Assembly (NCBI GenBank): GCA_900772695.1
Contig: CAAGRO010000206.1
Location: 1 to 5,403 of the forward strand
Origin: an uncultured Oribacterium sp.
Lineage (GTDB): Bacteria > Bacillota > Clostridia > Lachnospirales > Lachnospiraceae
DNA: 5,403 bases
Direction of reading: 5' to 3'
The translations under genes and the position numbers were made by a program. The notes under the pieces are model-generated. The model did not search any database and was not told the DNA's origin. It was given only the letters and a program-made list of their open reading frames with translations. This document shows positions 5,328 to 5,403 of the stretch, in pieces; the stretch's first letter is position 1; each line of letters opens with the position of its first letter.

Positions 5328-5403
5328 GTTGCTAGAGGGTTCCAAGGAGAGATGACACCAAGTGCCGCTAAGGGGACCCGGCTTGATTTCACACGGTCTC
5401 TAC
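5328..5403 (+). repeat. Diverged, partial third copy of the element, cut by the window end
   Basis: After the shared hairpin the sequence resembles the left element read forward from position 28. TTGCTAGAGGGTTCC corresponds to ATTGCAGAGGGCC, AGTGCCGCTAAGGGGACCC (5361-5379) corresponds to AGTGCCGCTTAGGGTCCCC (43-61), and CGGCTTGATTTCACACGGTCTC corresponds to CGGCTTAGATTGAACCGGTCTC in pieces. An extra stretch of about 17 nt (5344-5360) interrupts the match. It is far less similar than the other two copies. The inner stem can still form in altered shape: GACC at 5375-5378 with GGTC at 5395-5398. The end of this copy is not visible. Confidence 0.65.

Noticed and set aside
1..5403. CRISPR array, phage genes, toxin-antitoxin or defence system
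   Set aside because: No regularly spaced short repeats and no genes beyond the importer are present; all sizeable open frames are explained by the five genes or are shadows.

Overview
This window carries one complete operon for a branched-chain-amino-acid-type (HAAT family) ABC importer, with all five genes on the + strand. The order is permease LivH (268-1131), permease LivM (1133-2233), ATPase LivG (2236-2985), ATPase LivF (2978-3682), then, after a 152-nt gap, a substrate-binding lipoprotein (3835-5160). Every gene has a strong Shine-Dalgarno sequence 6-7 nt before its start. The first four genes are packed with gaps of 1 or 2 nt or an 8-nt overlap, so they are almost certainly co-transcribed and translationally coupled. 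The lipoprotein captures the substrate outside the membrane, LivH and LivM form the channel, and LivG and LivF hydrolyse ATP to drive uptake. The exact substrate (Leu/Ile/Val or another amino acid, amide or related compound) cannot be read from the sequence.

The organism is probably a Gram-positive member of the Clostridia, perhaps Lachnospiraceae. This rests on the uniformly strong AAGGAGG-type ribosome binding sites, the lipobox-anchored binding protein with a Thr-rich and Ala/Glu/Lys-rich linker, and the moderately GC-rich codon use. It is an inference, not a proof.

The flanks are the unusual part. Positions 1-117 and 5211-5327 are an inverted pair of the same 117-bp element, with 6 mismatches by my hand alignment (about 95% identity). 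The element starts at an 11-bp-stem hairpin and has a body that can fold into a closed structure. At the right end a third, diverged and partial copy (5328-5403) runs in the opposite direction and shares the same hairpin, making a head-to-head composite. I do not recognise this repeat as a known riboswitch, IS or ncRNA. It could be a non-autonomous mobile repeat, a structured RNA element or an intergenic repeat family.

Region by region: 1-117 is the left repeat; 126-168 is a strong rho-independent terminator; 169-267 is the livH leader, with no convincing promoter; 268-3682 is livHMGF; 3683-3834 is an intergenic leader with two possible stem-loops; 3835-5160 is the binding protein; 5161-5210 is a short spacer without a canonical terminator; 5211-5403 is the head-to-head repeat. 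The long minus-strand reading frames inside the genes are shadows of the coding frames. The conserved operon is ordinary; the repeat architecture and the paired substitutions in LivG and LivF are the points worth a second look.
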